Of a stretch of DNA of 64,000 nt, positions 26,169 to 34,797 are shown piece after piece. The notes under the pieces are model-generated. The model was not told the DNA's origin. It was given only the letters and a program-made list of their open reading frames with translations, and ran no database searches. Origin of the DNA: an uncultured Anaerococcus sp. (GTDB lineage Bacteria; Bacillota; Clostridia; Tissierellales; Peptoniphilaceae); assembly GCF_943912385.1 (NCBI RefSeq), contig NZ_CALTTY010000004.1:1-64000 (forward strand), in the 5' to 3' direction. Made by a program: the position numbers and the translations under genes. How positions within the stretch are numbered: the stretch's first letter is position 1; each line of letters opens with the position of its first letter.

Positions 26169-26786
26169 TTATTCAATATTGATTGTTTTTTCACCTGCGG
26201 TTTCTATTGTTGAGTATGATCCATCATCTTCTTTTTCTAAATTTGTATCTTTTAAAACTAATTTGCCAGATGCATATACCCCTTTACACGGATTATCGTT
26301 TTTTGTTTCTTCGTATATGATTATGTCGTAGGTTGAATCCAAGTCTTGTACTTTTTTGTACCATTCTTTGATATAGTCGTCTGTTACTTCTTTTTCTGGG
26401 ACTATGATATAGGTCATTTTTGCTATGACTTCGGTGTTGGAGCCGTTCATTCTTTCTGCCCATTGGATTTCAGGGTCTTTAGTAGTTTCTACTTTATTTT
26501 TGGATTTTATGCCTAAGCTTGCTGATATCGCTAAGATTATTACAGATATTGCAAATGCTTTTCTTACATCTAAAATCAATTCGTTTTTTTTGTTTCCTAT
26601 GTTTGTTACATAACTTATTTTTTGGTCTGGGTTTTCTTTTCTTTGTTTGTTGATTTGTACAATTTTAATAGCATAGCTTACTGATAAGGCTAGAGCTAGT
26701 ATTGCAGCAAATGTTGGGAATTTCCATATTAATATTAGAAATACCACTATTGCCCCGCCTATTATTTGATAGTTATCTTTCTTCAT
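26169..26786 (-). CDS. Membrane protein of unknown function in the lysogeny block
   Basis: 205 residues with two hydrophobic stretches at the N-terminus (about 8-45), another at 75-92, then a soluble, charged domain rich in lysine and glutamate. It lies between integrase and repressor, cotranscribed with the repressor side; that slot often holds superinfection exclusion or lysogenic conversion genes. No family recognised. GGAGG precedes the ATG. Confidence 0.65.
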   Translation of the reverse strand: MKKDNYQIIGGAIVVFLILIWKFPTFAAILALALSVSYAIKIVQINKQRKENPDQKISYVTNIGNKKNELILDVRKAFAISVIILAISASLGIKSKNKVETTKDPEIQWAERMNGSNTEVIAKMTYIIVPEKEVTDDYIKEWYKKVQDLDSTYDIIIYEETKNDNPCKGVYASGKLVLKDTNLEKEDDGSYSTIETAGEKTINIE

Positions 26787-26836
26787 AATTTCCTCCTATA
26801 AAATTATTAGTATATATTAAGCCTTGCGGCTGAATA

Positions 26837-27442
26837 TCAGATTTTTCTTCTTATCTCTTTTACTACGCCTAGGATCCTGACGGGGTCGTCACATGGGCCA
26901 TAGGTTGTAGGTGAGTAGTTGGGATTGATTGGACGTAAGGTGATTGTGCCATTTTCATTTTTTATTACGGTTTTCAAGGTTGCTTCATATCCGTTGACAT
27001 AGACTGCTGCGTCGGTGCCATTTTCACAGTCCGGGCATTTTTCTATTATTACGGTGTCGCCGTCTAGATATTTAGGATACATGGAGTCGCCATCTACCCT
27101 TAAGCCTAGATAGGTCTTATTTTTGTCGTATTCTTTTAGGGATAGGTCTTCGGTGTCGGTTATATCTTCTATGGCTTCTATAGGGATACCTGCTGGGATA
27201 CTGCCATAAACATTGATTGTTATGTAGTCTTGGCCTTCTACTGGGCGTTCGTTGCCTAGAAGATAATCAAGGGACACATCGAATAACTGTGAGTATTTTT
27301 TTAATACATCTGTGCTTGGTGTTCTTTCATCTCTTTCGTACATACCTATGCTTGAGGCTGTAACGTATAATTGTTTGGCTAGTTCGCCTTGAGTTTTTCC
27401 TGATAAGCTTCTTAAGTGTCTTAATCTATTTCCTACACTCAT
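26837..27442 (-). CDS. CI-like repressor (XRE plus S24 peptidase)
   Basis: 201 residues. HTH_XRE at residues 4-60 (GELAKQLYVTASSIGMYERD) and a C-terminal S24/LexA-type domain: an Ala-Gly cleavage-type site in GSIPAGIP, catalytic Ser in DGDSMYPKYLDGD and Lys in GYEATLKTVI. This is a self-cleaving repressor inducible by the SOS response. Divergent from a Cro-like gene across AACAC operators, one of which overlaps its own -10. Confidence 0.92.
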   Translation of the reverse strand: MSVGNRLRHLRSLSGKTQGELAKQLYVTASSIGMYERDERTPSTDVLKKYSQLFDVSLDYLLGNERPVEGQDYITINVYGSIPAGIPIEAIEDITDTEDLSLKEYDKNKTYLGLRVDGDSMYPKYLDGDTVIIEKCPDCENGTDAAVYVNGYEATLKTVIKNENGTITLRPINPNYSPTTYGPCDDPVRILGVVKEIRRKI

Positions 27443-27486
27443 GGGCTCTCCTCTCTAAAACGTTCTGTGTTCTTTTCTTTTATTAT

Positions 27487-27501
27487 AACACATTTTGTGT
27501 T
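27487..27501. promoter_or_regulatory. Operator over the repressor promoter
   Basis: AACACATTTTGTGTT, an inverted repeat. The minus-strand -10 TATAAT of the repressor promoter (27482-27487) touches its edge, fitting autorepression. Confidence 0.65.
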
Positions 27502-27521
27502 AAAGAAAAGAGGCTTAAGCC

Positions 27522-27534
27522 AACATTTAGTGTT
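27522..27534. promoter_or_regulatory. Operator between the divergent promoters
   Basis: AACATTTAGTGTT, a shortened form of the same inverted repeat, between the repressor and Cro promoters. Confidence 0.5.
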
Positions 27535-27561
27535 ATTAATTCGAAAAAATTAAAAATATAT

Positions 27562-27589
27562 TTGACAATAACACTATTAGTGTTATAAT
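27562..27589 (+). promoter_or_regulatory. Lytic (Cro-side) promoter with embedded operator
   Basis: TTGACA at 27562-27567, 16-base spacer, TATAAT at 27584-27589. The operator AACACTATTAGTGTT (27570-27584) fills the spacer, so repressor binding would occlude RNA polymerase. Confidence 0.8.
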
Positions 27590-27613
27590 AGTATTAACAT
27601 AAAGTTTTAGGGG

Positions 27614-27829
27614 GTGGTAAATATAGAGGCTATCAATAGAAAATTAGGTAATAAATTAAAACGATTAAGGATTGATGCTGGCTTGAGTAGAAAGCAATTA
27701 GCTGATATGTTTGGCTTGACGGTGTCGGCGGTCGGTATGTATGAACAAGGTAGAAGAACGCCAAGTGACGATATAAAAGTCAAATATTCTATGATGTTTG
27801 ATAAGAGTATCGATGAATTATTTTTTTAA
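27614..27829 (+). CDS. Cro-like XRE regulator
   Basis: 71 residues, a single XRE domain: LKRLRIDAGLSRKQLADMFG and VSAVGMYEQGRRTPSDD. Opposes the S24 repressor. The start is uncertain: GTG at 27614 lies inside the strong AGGGGGTGG site, which would better serve a start a few codons downstream (only ATA/ATC are available in frame). First gene of the rightward transcript. Confidence 0.85.
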   Translation: MVNIEAINRKLGNKLKRLRIDAGLSRKQLADMFGLTVSAVGMYEQGRRTPSDDIKVKYSMMFDKSIDELFF

Positions 27830-27837
27830 CTTTAAAT

Positions 27838-27884
27838 AACACTAATAGTTGTTTAATTAGGGAGTCTAAACACTAAAAGTTGTT
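27838..27884. promoter_or_regulatory. Two further operator-like repeats
   Basis: AACACTAATAGTTGTT (27838-27853) and AACACTAAAAGTTGTT (27869-27884), 31 bases apart, share the AACACT half-site and lie between the cro and antirepressor genes. They could allow repression of the antirepressor or looping to the main switch. Confidence 0.5.
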
Positions 27885-27895
27885 AAGGGGGATTA

Positions 27896-28681
27896 ATGAA
27901 AGAATTAAAGATATTTGATAATAAGGAATTCGGGAAGATTAGAACAATTTTAGATGAAGATAACGAGCCATGGTTTGTTGGCAAAGATGTTGCGGAGATT
28001 TTGGAATATGCCAAGCCAAGAAATGCTATATCTAGACACGTTGATGATGAGGATAAAAAGGGGGCACCGATTCAGGGCGACCTTGGCGGCACTCAAGAAA
28101 TGACTCTTATAAATGAGTCAGGCTTATATTCTCTTATCTTTTCATCCAAGATGGATAAGGCCAAAGAATTTAAAAGATGGGTTACTAGTGAAGTTCTTCC
28201 TGCTATTAGAAAAGATGGCGGATACATTGTCGCTAATGAAAATGATACTGAAGAAGATATTTTAGCTAAGGCGATGATTATAGCTAGCAAGAAAATCGAA
28301 GAGTTGAAGTTCGAAAGTAAGAAGAAAGATCAAATCATAGGAGAACTTAAGCCTAAGGCTGACTATGTTGATAAAATCCTACAAAATAAGTCATTAATAA
28401 AAGTTAGTTCTATTGCTAAAGACTATGGAATGAGTGCTTATCAGATGAATAAGTTACTCCATGAGCTAAGAATCCAGTATAAGCAAGGCGATCAATGGTT
28501 ATTATATGCGAATATTCAAGACAAGGGTTATACAAGTTCAGAAACCCATGCTTATCAGAAAAAAGACGGGACTACAGATGTAAGATTGCTTACTAAGTGG
28601 ACTCAAAAGGGAAGAATTTTCCTATATGAAGAGCTTAAAAGGAATGGTTATTTACCAATGATAGAGAGGAATGAAAAGTAA
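27896..28681 (+). CDS. Phage antirepressor (BRO-N plus KilA-C)
   Basis: 261 residues. Residues 1-105 are a BRO-N domain (PWFVGKDVAEILEYAKPRNA, LINESGLYSLIF, VLPAIRKDGGY); residues 150-255 resemble the KilA-C/ANT domain ending in FLYEELKRNGYLP. Such proteins counteract the repressor during induction. Directly downstream of cro and of two operators. Confidence 0.9.
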   Translation: MKELKIFDNKEFGKIRTILDEDNEPWFVGKDVAEILEYAKPRNAISRHVDDEDKKGAPIQGDLGGTQEMTLINESGLYSLIFSSKMDKAKEFKRWVTSEVLPAIRKDGGYIVANENDTEEDILAKAMIIASKKIEELKFESKKKDQIIGELKPKADYVDKILQNKSLIKVSSIAKDYGMSAYQMNKLLHELRIQYKQGDQWLLYANIQDKGYTSSETHAYQKKDGTTDVRLLTKWTQKGRIFLYEELKRNGYLPMIERNEK

Positions 28682-28696
28682 GGGAGGTGCTTATAG

Positions 28697-28918
28697 GTGC
28701 AAAAAAGATTAGTTAAGACTGAAGGGGTTAAAGAAGCAGCAAAGATACTTGGTGTTACTGAGTATGCGATTACTTGCGGTCTTAAGGCTGATAAGTATAG
28801 CTTCGGGGCTACTTTTGTCGGCAAAGGAAGTGACCAGATGATTTATGTTGATATGTATAGTTTGCAACTAGTTGAAGAGGGAAAGATTTCACCTTTTAAA
28901 GGTGGATGGGTTTTATAG
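28697..28918 (+). CDS. Small DNA-binding-like phage protein
   Basis: 73 residues, GTG start behind GGGAGGTG. EAAKILGVTEYAITCGLKAD resembles a helix-turn-helix of the excisionase/MerR-like type. Position among early genes fits an excisionase or regulator, but this is not certain. Confidence 0.55.
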   Translation: MQKRLVKTEGVKEAAKILGVTEYAITCGLKADKYSFGATFVGKGSDQMIYVDMYSLQLVEEGKISPFKGGWVL

Positions 28919-28927
28919 GAGGATTAT

Positions 28928-29185
28928 ATGCAAGTTTTTAAGATACCGAGAAAAGAAAGAATAGAACTGATGAATACTAGGAAAAAAGACCTTGATTTTA
29001 TGGATAAGATTAAACGAAGAGAGCTTGAGGGGGCTATAAGATATAGGCTAACTGAAAAGTTGATTATAACTCTTTTAAGTCTTATGTGGCTTGGTCTTGG
29101 AGCTTTGAGTCCTACTCCATTATGTGAGATTTTAGCTATACCCTTTGCCATAATTACCTTACTTGGTGGTCTTTGGATTGTATAA
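28928..29185 (+). CDS. Small early membrane protein
   Basis: 85 residues: charged N-terminal half (1-42), then one or two membrane segments (about 45-84). RBS TAGGAGGA. No family recognised. A 60-base gap with a weak GGGC/GCCC hairpin follows. Confidence 0.55.
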   Translation: MQVFKIPRKERIELMNTRKKDLDFMDKIKRRELEGAIRYRLTEKLIITLLSLMWLGLGALSPTPLCEILAIPFAIITLLGGLWIV

Positions 29186-29270
29186 AAACAAAAAGGGCCA
29201 GCCGAAGCTAAGCCCAATAAATAAAAAACTATAGATACATTATACCAATTTGAAGACAAAAAGGAAAGAC

Positions 29271-29489
29271 ATGATTTTAACTGATAGAAATTTAGGAAAT
29301 GACCACTTACGAATTTTTGCTAATTTAAAAGGGTTTAGCCTTGGAGATGAAGTTAAGACTATTGATTATATTTTCTTTATCGATAGAGAAGAAACTCGAT
29401 TTAATAAAGAAACAGGTCTAAGAGATATGCCAGAGTATTTTTCAAGGTGGCTAAAGAGTAAATATAAGGATTATTTATATGAAGGCTAA
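29271..29489 (+). CDS. Hypothetical early phage protein
   Basis: 72 residues (MILTDRNLGN...). The start at 29271 follows AGGAAAG; an in-frame TTG at 29250 has no site. Acidic, no known domain. Overlaps the next gene by 11 bases. Confidence 0.5.
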   Translation: MILTDRNLGNDHLRIFANLKGFSLGDEVKTIDYIFFIDREETRFNKETGLRDMPEYFSRWLKSKYKDYLYEG

Positions 29490-29664
29490 GGACCAAGTGA
29501 GTTTCTATGACGCCGTTAGGGTCATGGATTTGGAGAGTTTAGAGAATATAAGAGAGATACTGCTTGATAAAAAGATGAGTAAAGATAGTATTGCCAAGCT
29601 TAAAATGATAGATATTGCTATCGAAGAAAAGCAGAGAAGGAAGGAGTATGTGGAAAAGTTATGA
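29479..29664 (+). CDS. Hypothetical early phage protein
   Basis: 61 residues, highly charged and helical (ENIREILLDKKMSKDSIAKL). Coupled to its neighbours by an 11-base and an ATGA overlap, which suggests it belongs to the recombination operon. Confidence 0.5.
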   Translation: MKAKDQVSFYDAVRVMDLESLENIREILLDKKMSKDSIAKLKMIDIAIEEKQRRKEYVEKL

Positions 29665-31613
29665 GGATTATTTTAAAAAAAATAATTTTAAAAGATTTTA
29701 AAGGGATTAAAGAAAAAGAGATAAATTTTAGTAATAAAACTAATATAAGTGGCTACAATGGTACAGGAAAATCAACAATATTTGACGCCTATTCTTGGCT
29801 ATTATGGGGCAAGGATAGCTTTAATCGTAAAGACTATGAAATCAAGCCCTACGATGAAAACAATAACGTTATTCATCACCTAGAGTCAGGGGTGACAGGT
29901 GTTTTTGATATAGATGGCAAGGAGATTAAGTTTGAAAGAATATACAAGGAAGTTTGGAGTAAAAAGAGGGGTTCTAACGCTGAAACTTTTACAGGTAATA
30001 CTACTGATTATTTTATAAATGATGTGCCTAAGAAAAAGAAAGATTATGAGGCAGAAATAGAGAAAATTATAAGTGAGGATGAATTTAACCTCTTATCCAA
30101 CCCTCTATATTTTAATACTATCCTAGATAAAAAAGAGCGTAGGAAGATACTTTTAAGCCTTGTAAAAGATGTAAGTATAGATGATGTAAAAGAGGCCAAT
30201 AAAGAGCTCGAAGGCCTTAACTTATCAAACTACACCATAGAAGAAATCCAAGCTATGGCCAAGGCTACTTGTAAGAAAATAAATGAAAAGCTTAAAGAAA
30301 TCCCAGCAAGGATAGATGAGTTAGAAAAGACTAAGACTACTGAAGACTTTGCCGAGCTTGAAAAGGAAAAAGAGAGACTCAAAAAAGAGATAGAAGACCT
30401 GGATAAAAAGCTAGCAGGAACAAGAAATATTAGTGAAGAGCTAGATAAGAAGTATACAGAAATATCAAAAATCAAAAGTAAAATCTCAAAGATAAATTCT
30501 GACTTTGATGATGAAAAAAATAAAAAACTGAATGACCTGGAAGAAGAGAATACAGACCTAAGAAGAAAAATCACCATGGCCGAGTTTGAGCTAAATAATG
30601 CCAGAAAAGAAATTGAAAGCATGGACGAAGATATTGACGGGGCTAAAAAGTTAATTGAAAAACACGAAAATTTCCTAATAGATATGCGTACTAAGTGGGG
30701 AGATATACAAAAGAAAAAGTTTGACGGCAGTTTCTCATGTCCTACATGTGGTAAAGAATTTGATCCCGACAAGAAAGAAGAAATAGTAAAACATTTTAAT
30801 CTAGAAAAAAGCCAAAGTTTAGAAGAGTTGAGCAAGCAAGGTAAAGAATTTAATGAAAAAATAGCAGAGTATAAAAAAGACATTGAAACCTCTAAAGCTA
30901 TAAAAAAAGAGTCACAAGCCAAGATTGATAAGCTACTAAAGGCCCTTGAAAAACATATACAAGATAGAGAAGAACTACAATGCCAAATGGACCAAGTAAA
31001 AGCCTTAAGCCTATGTGATAAAAAGGTCGAGGAAATCAAAGGCCTAGAAGAAAAGATAAAAACTATTGAAGAAGAAATAGGCAATGTAGGCAAGGAAGAT
31101 AATACCGAAATTTTAAGCCAAAAGCAGGCCTACAACGAAAGATTAGATGAAGTTAATACAAAGCTATCTAATCAAGGTTTAAACGCTGAATTAGACAAAA
31201 AAATAAAGAAATATATGGACGAAGAAAAAGAGCTAGGCAAGGAATTTGAAGTCCAACAAGAAAAACTCTATTTATGTGAAGAATATATCAAAACTTATAC
31301 ACACCTAGTAAGCGATAAGATTAATGATTTATTTACCAAGGTTGAATTTAAACTCTTTGATACACAAATCAATGGAGGAATCGTAGAAACAGCCGAAGCA
31401 ACTTATAAGGGTGTACCTTATGGATCACTAAATTCTGCGGCAAAGACTAATGCGGGATTAGACGTGATAAACAGCTTATCTAAGCACTATGACAAGCAAA
31501 TACCAATCTTTGTAGATAATGCTGAATCAGTAAACGAACTAGTAGAAACAGAGAGCCAATTAATAACTTTATCAGTAAGTAAATACAAGAGTTTAAGAGT
31601 TGAAAATATATAG
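29661..31613 (+). CDS. SbcC/Rad50-like AAA ATPase
   Basis: 650 residues. Walker A GYNGTGKST (residues 32-40), long coiled coils from about 195 to 530, a zinc-hook-like CPTCGKEFD near residue 360 and a Walker B/D-loop FVDNAESVNEL near the end. Such ATPases precede recT in many Firmicute phages and probably assist DNA end processing for recombination or packaging substrates. No separate SbcD nuclease is seen; the MBL protein two genes on might serve as partner (inference). Confidence 0.85.
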   Translation: MRIILKKIILKDFKGIKEKEINFSNKTNISGYNGTGKSTIFDAYSWLLWGKDSFNRKDYEIKPYDENNNVIHHLESGVTGVFDIDGKEIKFERIYKEVWSKKRGSNAETFTGNTTDYFINDVPKKKKDYEAEIEKIISEDEFNLLSNPLYFNTILDKKERRKILLSLVKDVSIDDVKEANKELEGLNLSNYTIEEIQAMAKATCKKINEKLKEIPARIDELEKTKTTEDFAELEKEKERLKKEIEDLDKKLAGTRNISEELDKKYTEISKIKSKISKINSDFDDEKNKKLNDLEEENTDLRRKITMAEFELNNARKEIESMDEDIDGAKKLIEKHENFLIDMRTKWGDIQKKKFDGSFSCPTCGKEFDPDKKEEIVKHFNLEKSQSLEELSKQGKEFNEKIAEYKKDIETSKAIKKESQAKIDKLLKALEKHIQDREELQCQMDQVKALSLCDKKVEEIKGLEEKIKTIEEEIGNVGKEDNTEILSQKQAYNERLDEVNTKLSNQGLNAELDKKIKKYMDEEKELGKEFEVQQEKLYLCEEYIKTYTHLVSDKINDLFTKVEFKLFDTQINGGIVETAEATYKGVPYGSLNSAAKTNAGLDVINSLSKHYDKQIPIFVDNAESVNELVETESQLITLSVSKYKSLRVENI

Positions 31614-31622
31614 GAGTTAAAC

Positions 31623-32627
31623 ATGGCACAAAACCAAGTACAAACACAGGAAAATAACCGAGTAAGATTAGAAAGCCGAATAGTAAGCCAAGCTATAAGC
31701 CAATATCAGGCAATGGTGGAAAAAAAGGTTTTTGATGTACCAGAAAATTATAGCTATAAGAATGCAATTCAAGCGGCAAGATACTTAATATCTAAGCCGA
31801 TAGAGAAAGGGCCGAATAAAGGCAAGGCAATTGTAGACTTATGTACCGAAGAGTCAATTTTAAAGGCAATAATGGAGATGGCACAAAAGGGACTAAATCC
31901 AGATAAGAAACAATGTTATTTTATACCTTATGGCAACACTTGTACCCTATCTATATCCTACCAAGGAAACGTCGCCTTAGCTAAAAGAGGTGGTGAGGAT
32001 ATAGGCGAAACATACGGTTATGCAGTCTATAAAAATGACAAGTTAGAACTTGTTTTCGACCCTAAGAAGGGAGTTATACAGGTCAAGTCATATGTACCTG
32101 ATATAAGCAAATGGACTAAGTCAGATATAACAGGAGCCTTTGCAGTAATTACAGATAGGGCAGGAAATGTAAAGTACACCGAGTACATGACAATGGAGCA
32201 GATAAAAGATTCATGGGATATGGGAGGGGCAAAAGGAAAATCACCAGCACACCAAAATTTCCCAGACCAGCAGGCTATAAAAACTGTAAAATCAAGGGCA
32301 GTAAAATCCTTTGTCAATACGGCAGATGATTCAGATATTGTGAGTAGTGAAGAAAAATCTATCACCTATACAGATAAGACACTCAATAAGGAATTAGAAA
32401 GCAAGGCAAACAGCCTAGAGCTTGATATAAATATGGAGCAAAAAAAAGCACCAGCAATCGAAGAAAAAACACAAAAACCAGAAGAAATAAAACCTAAAGA
32501 AGCACCAGCAAATGTAGATACAAAAACAGGCGAAATTATCGACGAAGTAATCGACGTAGAAGAAATAAATACACAATCAGATTTTTTCGACGAGGACTTT
32601 ACAGAAATTAAAAATCCACCATTCTAG
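31623..32627 (+). CDS. recT: RecT single-strand annealing recombinase
   Basis: 334 residues. NPDKKQCYFIPYGNTCTLSI and SYQGNVALAKRGG are RecT signatures; the C-terminal 70 residues are acidic and lysine-rich and end in FDEDFTEIKNPPF, similar to the SSB tail in this phage. RecT anneals and pairs single strands. The usual exonuclease partner RecE/YqaJ is absent. Confidence 0.93.
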   Translation: MAQNQVQTQENNRVRLESRIVSQAISQYQAMVEKKVFDVPENYSYKNAIQAARYLISKPIEKGPNKGKAIVDLCTEESILKAIMEMAQKGLNPDKKQCYFIPYGNTCTLSISYQGNVALAKRGGEDIGETYGYAVYKNDKLELVFDPKKGVIQVKSYVPDISKWTKSDITGAFAVITDRAGNVKYTEYMTMEQIKDSWDMGGAKGKSPAHQNFPDQQAIKTVKSRAVKSFVNTADDSDIVSSEEKSITYTDKTLNKELESKANSLELDINMEQKKAPAIEEKTQKPEEIKPKEAPANVDTKTGEIIDEVIDVEEINTQSDFFDEDFTEIKNPPF

Positions 32628-32635
32628 GAGATGAA

Positions 32636-33358
32636 ATGCAGATAGAAGTATTAGGAACAGGATCAAGTGGCAACTGCTACAAGGTAAAAATGGGGAGGGC
32701 TACACTCTTACTTGAGTGTGGCTTACCTTATAAGATTATACAAAAAAAGCTTAATTTCAAGGTGTCAGATATTGATGCATGTTTAATAACTCACGAGCAT
32801 ATGGACCACGCCAAGGCCATTAAGGACCTGATGAAGGCTGGTGTCGATTGTTACATGACTAAAGGGACTGCAGAATCTTTGAAGGTTAAAGGGCATAGAC
32901 TCCATACTTTTTATAAAAGCCCGAATAGACGTTGGCAGTATAACTTTAAGCTATTAAGAGATGTGATGATTTTACCCTTTGAGGCGGTCCACGATGTAGC
33001 CGAGCCTGTGAGCTTTTTTATAAAAACTAAAGATGAAAAAGAATCCATGGTTTTTGTAACAGATACAGCCTATATGAAATATAAAATTCCTGCTTGCGAC
33101 GTCTTAATGATTGAGTGTAACTATGTAAAATCAGTACTTGATAAGCAGGTTGAGGAAGAAAAAATCAACATTAGCTTAAGAAATAGGATTGTAAAAAATC
33201 ACCTATCTTTAGAAAGTCTTGTCGAGGCTTTAAAGGTGGCCGATTTATCCAGGTGTAAAAAGATATATTTAATGCACTTATCAGACTCAAATAGTGATGA
33301 ACAACTGATAAAAAAGACAATACAAGAACTTACAGGTGTAGAGGTGGTGATATGTTAG
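32636..33358 (+). CDS. MBL-fold metallohydrolase
   Basis: 240 residues. GTGSSGNCYKV and the metal motif THEHMDHAKAI, with FVTDTAY and IECNY, place it in the metallo-beta-lactamase superfamily near the YycJ group. Encoded between recT and the replication gene, a frequent phage position where it may act as the nuclease of the recombination module (inference). Confidence 0.88.
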   Translation: MQIEVLGTGSSGNCYKVKMGRATLLLECGLPYKIIQKKLNFKVSDIDACLITHEHMDHAKAIKDLMKAGVDCYMTKGTAESLKVKGHRLHTFYKSPNRRWQYNFKLLRDVMILPFEAVHDVAEPVSFFIKTKDEKESMVFVTDTAYMKYKIPACDVLMIECNYVKSVLDKQVEEEKINISLRNRIVKNHLSLESLVEALKVADLSRCKKIYLMHLSDSNSDEQLIKKTIQELTGVEVVIC

Positions 33359-34120
33359 ATGGGTGATAATAAGAGGTATTATTGGCTGAAATTAAAGGAT
33401 GACTTCTTTGATAGCCGAAAGATGAAGAAGCTAAGGAAGGTGGCTGGTGGTGATACTTACACCATCATCTACCTTAAGCTCCAGCTTTTAAGCATAAATA
33501 ACGAAGGTGTTATCGAATTTGAAGGAACTGATGAAGATATTTATCACCAGTTATCACTAGATATCGATGAAGAAATTGACGATATAAAAATGACCTTGGC
33601 TTTTTGCAATGCTAATGACTTGATTGAGTATGTAAATGATGATGTTTTTCTGAATGAAGTGCCAGCTTTGATTGGGTCTGAAAGCCAGTCGGCGAGACGT
33701 GTTAGGAAGCATAGAAGGAAACAGAAAGCGTTACAAAGTAACGGGGGAGCGTTACAAGGTAACACCGATGTAACAAAATGTAACACAGAGCAAGAGCAAG
33801 AGATAGAGCAAGAGCAAGAGAGTAGAGATAAGAGTAAGAGCAGCAGAGAAGAAAAACTCACTTATCGCTGCTACTGCCAGTCGGTTAAAAACAATTCAAG
33901 TATCGATGATAGGGCTTTGTTTGATAAGGCTATCGAGCAGTACGGCTGGAGAAATGTTATGTATACCCTAGTAGTGATTAGGGATGAAAGAAAGGTTAAG
34001 GTATCTAGCTTTAAGTATGTGCTTGAAATGTTGCGTGATGTAGATAAATATGATGACTTTACTGTTAGCTATGTAGCTAATAGGGAGATTAGTGAAATGG
34101 AGAAAAAGAATGAAGATTGA
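33359..34120 (+). CDS. Phage replisome organizer
   Basis: 253 residues. The N-terminal 120 residues (YYWLKLKDDFFDSRKMKKLR, YTIIYLKLQLLS) match the phage replisome-organizer N-terminal domain; the middle is a Gln/Asn/Glu-rich linker and the C-terminus a small helical domain. It should bind the phage origin and recruit host helicase; no phage helicase or loader follows. Its linker DNA contains GTTAC palindromes that look like the origin itself. The ATG directly follows the upstream stop. Confidence 0.85.
   Translation: MGDNKRYYWLKLKDDFFDSRKMKKLRKVAGGDTYTIIYLKLQLLSINNEGVIEFEGTDEDIYHQLSLDIDEEIDDIKMTLAFCNANDLIEYVNDDVFLNEVPALIGSESQSARRVRKHRRKQKALQSNGGALQGNTDVTKCNTEQEQEIEQEQESRDKSKSSREEKLTYRCYCQSVKNNSSIDDRALFDKAIEQYGWRNVMYTLVVIRDERKVKVSSFKYVLEMLRDVDKYDDFTVSYVANREISEMEKKNED
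33730..33784 (+). other. Candidate phage replication origin iterons
   Basis: GTTACAAAGTAAC (33730), GTTACAAGGTAAC (33751) and GTAACAAAATGTAAC (33770): three inverted repeats about 20 bp apart inside the initiator gene, followed by a purine-only tract of CAAGAG-like repeats up to 33850. Origin iterons within the initiator gene are known from lambda O and many Gram-positive phages. Confidence 0.6.
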
Positions 34121-34331
34121 TTTTACACCTGAAGAAATTGGAGTTTTAGGGGCTTTAGTTTTTGATGGTCTTAATAATGAAAATGCGGAAAGATTGTTTG
34201 ATAGAATGCACGAAGAAACTAAAGAAATGGCCAAGAAGTCGTTTTTTGATATAAAATCTAAGATACTTGCGGCAAACTTTATGGTTATGGCAGACGCAAT
34301 TAAGAAAGAAGAGGAGGACTCTTTTGAATAA
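34110..34331 (+). CDS. Hypothetical early phage protein
   Basis: 73 residues, helical and acidic (FTPEEIGVLGALVFDGLNNE). I start it at ATG 34110, which follows GGAG; an upstream GTG has no site. The stop overlaps the ssb start. Confidence 0.55.
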   Translation: MKIDFTPEEIGVLGALVFDGLNNENAERLFDRMHEETKEMAKKSFFDIKSKILAANFMVMADAIKKEEEDSFE

Positions 34332-34785
34332 GGTAATTCTAATCGGAAGGCTTACCAGGGATCCTGAACTTAGGTATACCCAAGCTAATACGGCAGTATG
34401 TTCTTTTACTTTAGCCGTGGATAAGAAGCTAAGCAGGGAGAAAAGAGAGGAAGCGGAGGCAGCTGGGAGACCTACTGCTGACTTCCCGAGGATTATTGTA
34501 TGGGGAAAGATGGCAGAAAATGCCTCCAGATACCTTTTTAAAGGCAAGCAATGTGCAATAGAGGGCAGGATTCAGACAGGGTCTTATCAGGATAAAGAAA
34601 CAGGAAAGACAATTTACACTACAGACATAGTTGCAGAGAATGTCGAATTCCTTTCTAAATCGACTCAGGACGGTCGAAATGACTCTAGAGGTACAAATAC
34701 CCGTCAGGATAATAATAATGCGTCTGAGGACTTCTTTGAAGACGATTTTACAGAAATTAATGACGGGGGAAATATCCCATTCTAG
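34324..34785 (+). CDS. ssb: Single-stranded DNA-binding protein
   Basis: 153 residues. TTG start at 34324 after AGAGGAGGA gives the canonical N-terminus NKVILIGRLTRDPELRYT. OB fold to about residue 105, a linker, and the acidic tip DDFTEINDGGNIPF that recruits repair and replication partners. Upstream in-frame codons are not SSB-like. Confidence 0.95.
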   Translation: MNKVILIGRLTRDPELRYTQANTAVCSFTLAVDKKLSREKREEAEAAGRPTADFPRIIVWGKMAENASRYLFKGKQCAIEGRIQTGSYQDKETGKTIYTTDIVAENVEFLSKSTQDGRNDSRGTNTRQDNNNASEDFFEDDFTEINDGGNIPF

Positions 34786-34797
34786 GAGGTTGTAAAC

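Noticed and set aside
30230..31093. Long minus-strand open frame inside the SbcC-like gene
   Set aside because: Ser/Leu/Phe-rich translation is the mirror of the Lys/Glu-rich coiled coil on the plus strand.
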